DNA from: an uncultured Bacillota bacterium
Lineage (GTDB): Bacteria > Bacillota > Clostridia > Peptostreptococcales > Anaerovoracaceae
DNA: 5,321 bases
Assembly (NCBI GenBank): GCA_946545145.1
Contig: CAMNNG010000085.1
Span: forward strand, 1-5,321
Direction: 5' to 3'
The notes below the pieces were generated by a model. It did not search any database. It saw only the letters and a program-made list of their open reading frames with translations, and was not told the DNA's origin. Shown one piece after another: positions 4,547 to 5,321 of the stretch (its first letter is position 1; each line of letters begins with the position of its first letter). Both the position numbers and the translations under genes were made by a program.

Positions 4547-5321
4547 ATGGCAGTAACTGCAAAAATGGTAAAAGAACTCCGTGAAAGAACAGGCTCCGGC
4601 ATGATGGACTGCAAAAAGGCACTCGTCGAGGCTGACGGAGATATGGACAAAGCTCTTGAGATCCTGAAGGAAAAGGGACTTGCAAAGGCTGAGAAGAAGG
4701 CTGGAAGAATCGCAGCTATGGGTCTTGTTAAGACTGCTTTCTCAGAAGACGGCAAGACAGCAGCCATCGTAGAAGTCAACTCGGAGACAGACTTCGTAGC
4801 GAAGAACGATGAGTTCATCGGATTCGTAGAGGGTCTGGCAAAGCTGGCTCTGGATGCTGAGAGCACAGACATGGACGCTTTCAAGGCTATGCCGTTCGAA
4901 GGCTCAACAGTAGGCGAAGCTCTGACAGCTCTCATCGCAAAGATCGGTGAAAACCTGTCAGTCAGAAGGATCGACAAGGCTTCCGGACAGGTCATGGCAT
5001 CTTACATCCACGCTGGCGGAAACATCGGCGTTATCGTTGCTGCTGACGGAGCAGACAATGATGACAACAAGGCAGCTCTGAAGAACATCGCAATGCAGGT
5101 CGCAGCAATGAACCCGCAGTATGTCAGCAGAGATGAGATCTCCGACGACGAGATGGCCAACATCAGAAAGATCACTCTGGAAAGCGCACTGAACGATCCG
5201 TTCACACTTCCGAAGCCGATCCTGAACGGTCTTCTCGACAAGGTAGACGGCGTATGGTCCGCAGAGGATGTCGCTATCCTGGCTGAGAAGAGAGCAGACA
5301 AGAAGTTCAACTTCAACTATC
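4547..5321 (+). CDS. tsf: translation elongation factor Ts, partial (C-terminus beyond right edge)
   Basis: EF-Ts is the nucleotide-exchange factor that releases GDP from EF-Tu. There are 258 codons present before the window ends, of a family usually 280-310 residues long. The N-terminal UBA-like domain is clear: VKELRERTGSGMMDCKKAL at 8-26, then LKEKGLAKAEKKAGRIAA at 40-57. The EF-Tu-contacting motif TDFVAKN is at 81-87. The core domains continue with IGENLSVRRI at 133-142, SYIHAGGNIGVIVA at 152-165 and ALKNIAMQVAAMNPQYVSRDEI at 177-198. From about residue 206 the sequence departs from the Bacillus and E. coli pattern: the usual KPENIVEKMVEGR-like stretch is not seen by the right edge, and instead there is a segment with NDPFTLPKPI (216-225) and WSAEDVAILAEKRADKKF (237-254). 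The frame is intact, so this looks like a lineage-specific insertion rather than damage. The gene is co-transcribed and probably translationally coupled with rpsB. Confidence 0.98.
   Translation, partial: MAVTAKMVKELRERTGSGMMDCKKALVEADGDMDKALEILKEKGLAKAEKKAGRIAAMGLVKTAFSEDGKTAAIVEVNSETDFVAKNDEFIGFVEGLAKLALDAESTDMDAFKAMPFEGSTVGEALTALIAKIGENLSVRRIDKASGQVMASYIHAGGNIGVIVAADGADNDDNKAALKNIAMQVAAMNPQYVSRDEISDDEMANIRKITLESALNDPFTLPKPILNGLLDKVDGVWSAEDVAILAEKRADKKFNFNY

Overview
The window looks like the chromosome of a Gram-positive anaerobe of the class Clostridia with moderate GC. The grounds are a Bacillota-type RqcH, the yicC-gmk-rpoZ order, strong AGGAGG-type Shine-Dalgarno sites, frequent AGA/AGG arginine codons and a free-standing LytTR protein. 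A narrower placement (for example near Mogibacterium/Anaerovoracaceae) would be a guess. I see no mobile element, CRISPR array, tRNA or rRNA.

Layout. (1) Positions 1-1209, minus strand: the N-terminal 403 residues of rqcH, the ribosome quality-control NFACT protein, cut by the left edge. (2) Positions 1210-1291: an 82-bp divergent promoter region whose -10 elements for rqcH and yicC overlap almost completely. (3) Positions 1292-2992, plus strand: yicC (endoribonuclease family), gmk (guanylate kinase) and rpoZ (RNA polymerase omega). gmk has its own extended -10 promoter, rpoZ overlaps gmk by 20 nt, and a strong intrinsic terminator closes the block at about 3018-3056. (4) Positions 3057-3574: an AT-rich spacer with direct repeats, then a 119-residue stand-alone LytTR DNA-binding protein. 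(5) Positions 3575-5321: a strong promoter, a structured leader of about 125 nt, rpsB (ribosomal protein S2) and tsf (elongation factor Ts, cut by the right edge).

Functionally this is a translation and transcription housekeeping cluster: rescue of stalled ribosomes (RqcH), RNA processing (YicC), GDP supply for GTP and ppGpp (Gmk), polymerase assembly (omega), ribosome assembly (S2) and EF-Tu recycling (EF-Ts). The gene without an obvious place is the LytTR regulator between the rpoZ terminator and the rpsB promoter. Departures from the Bacillus-type layout are the absence of remA between yicC and gmk, the absence of coaBC after rpoZ, and the divergent orientation of rqcH. The most promising less-described elements are the rpsB leader RNA, the lone LytTR gene with its upstream repeats, and an unusual C-terminal segment in EF-Ts. 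No intergenic stretch exceeds about 225 bp.
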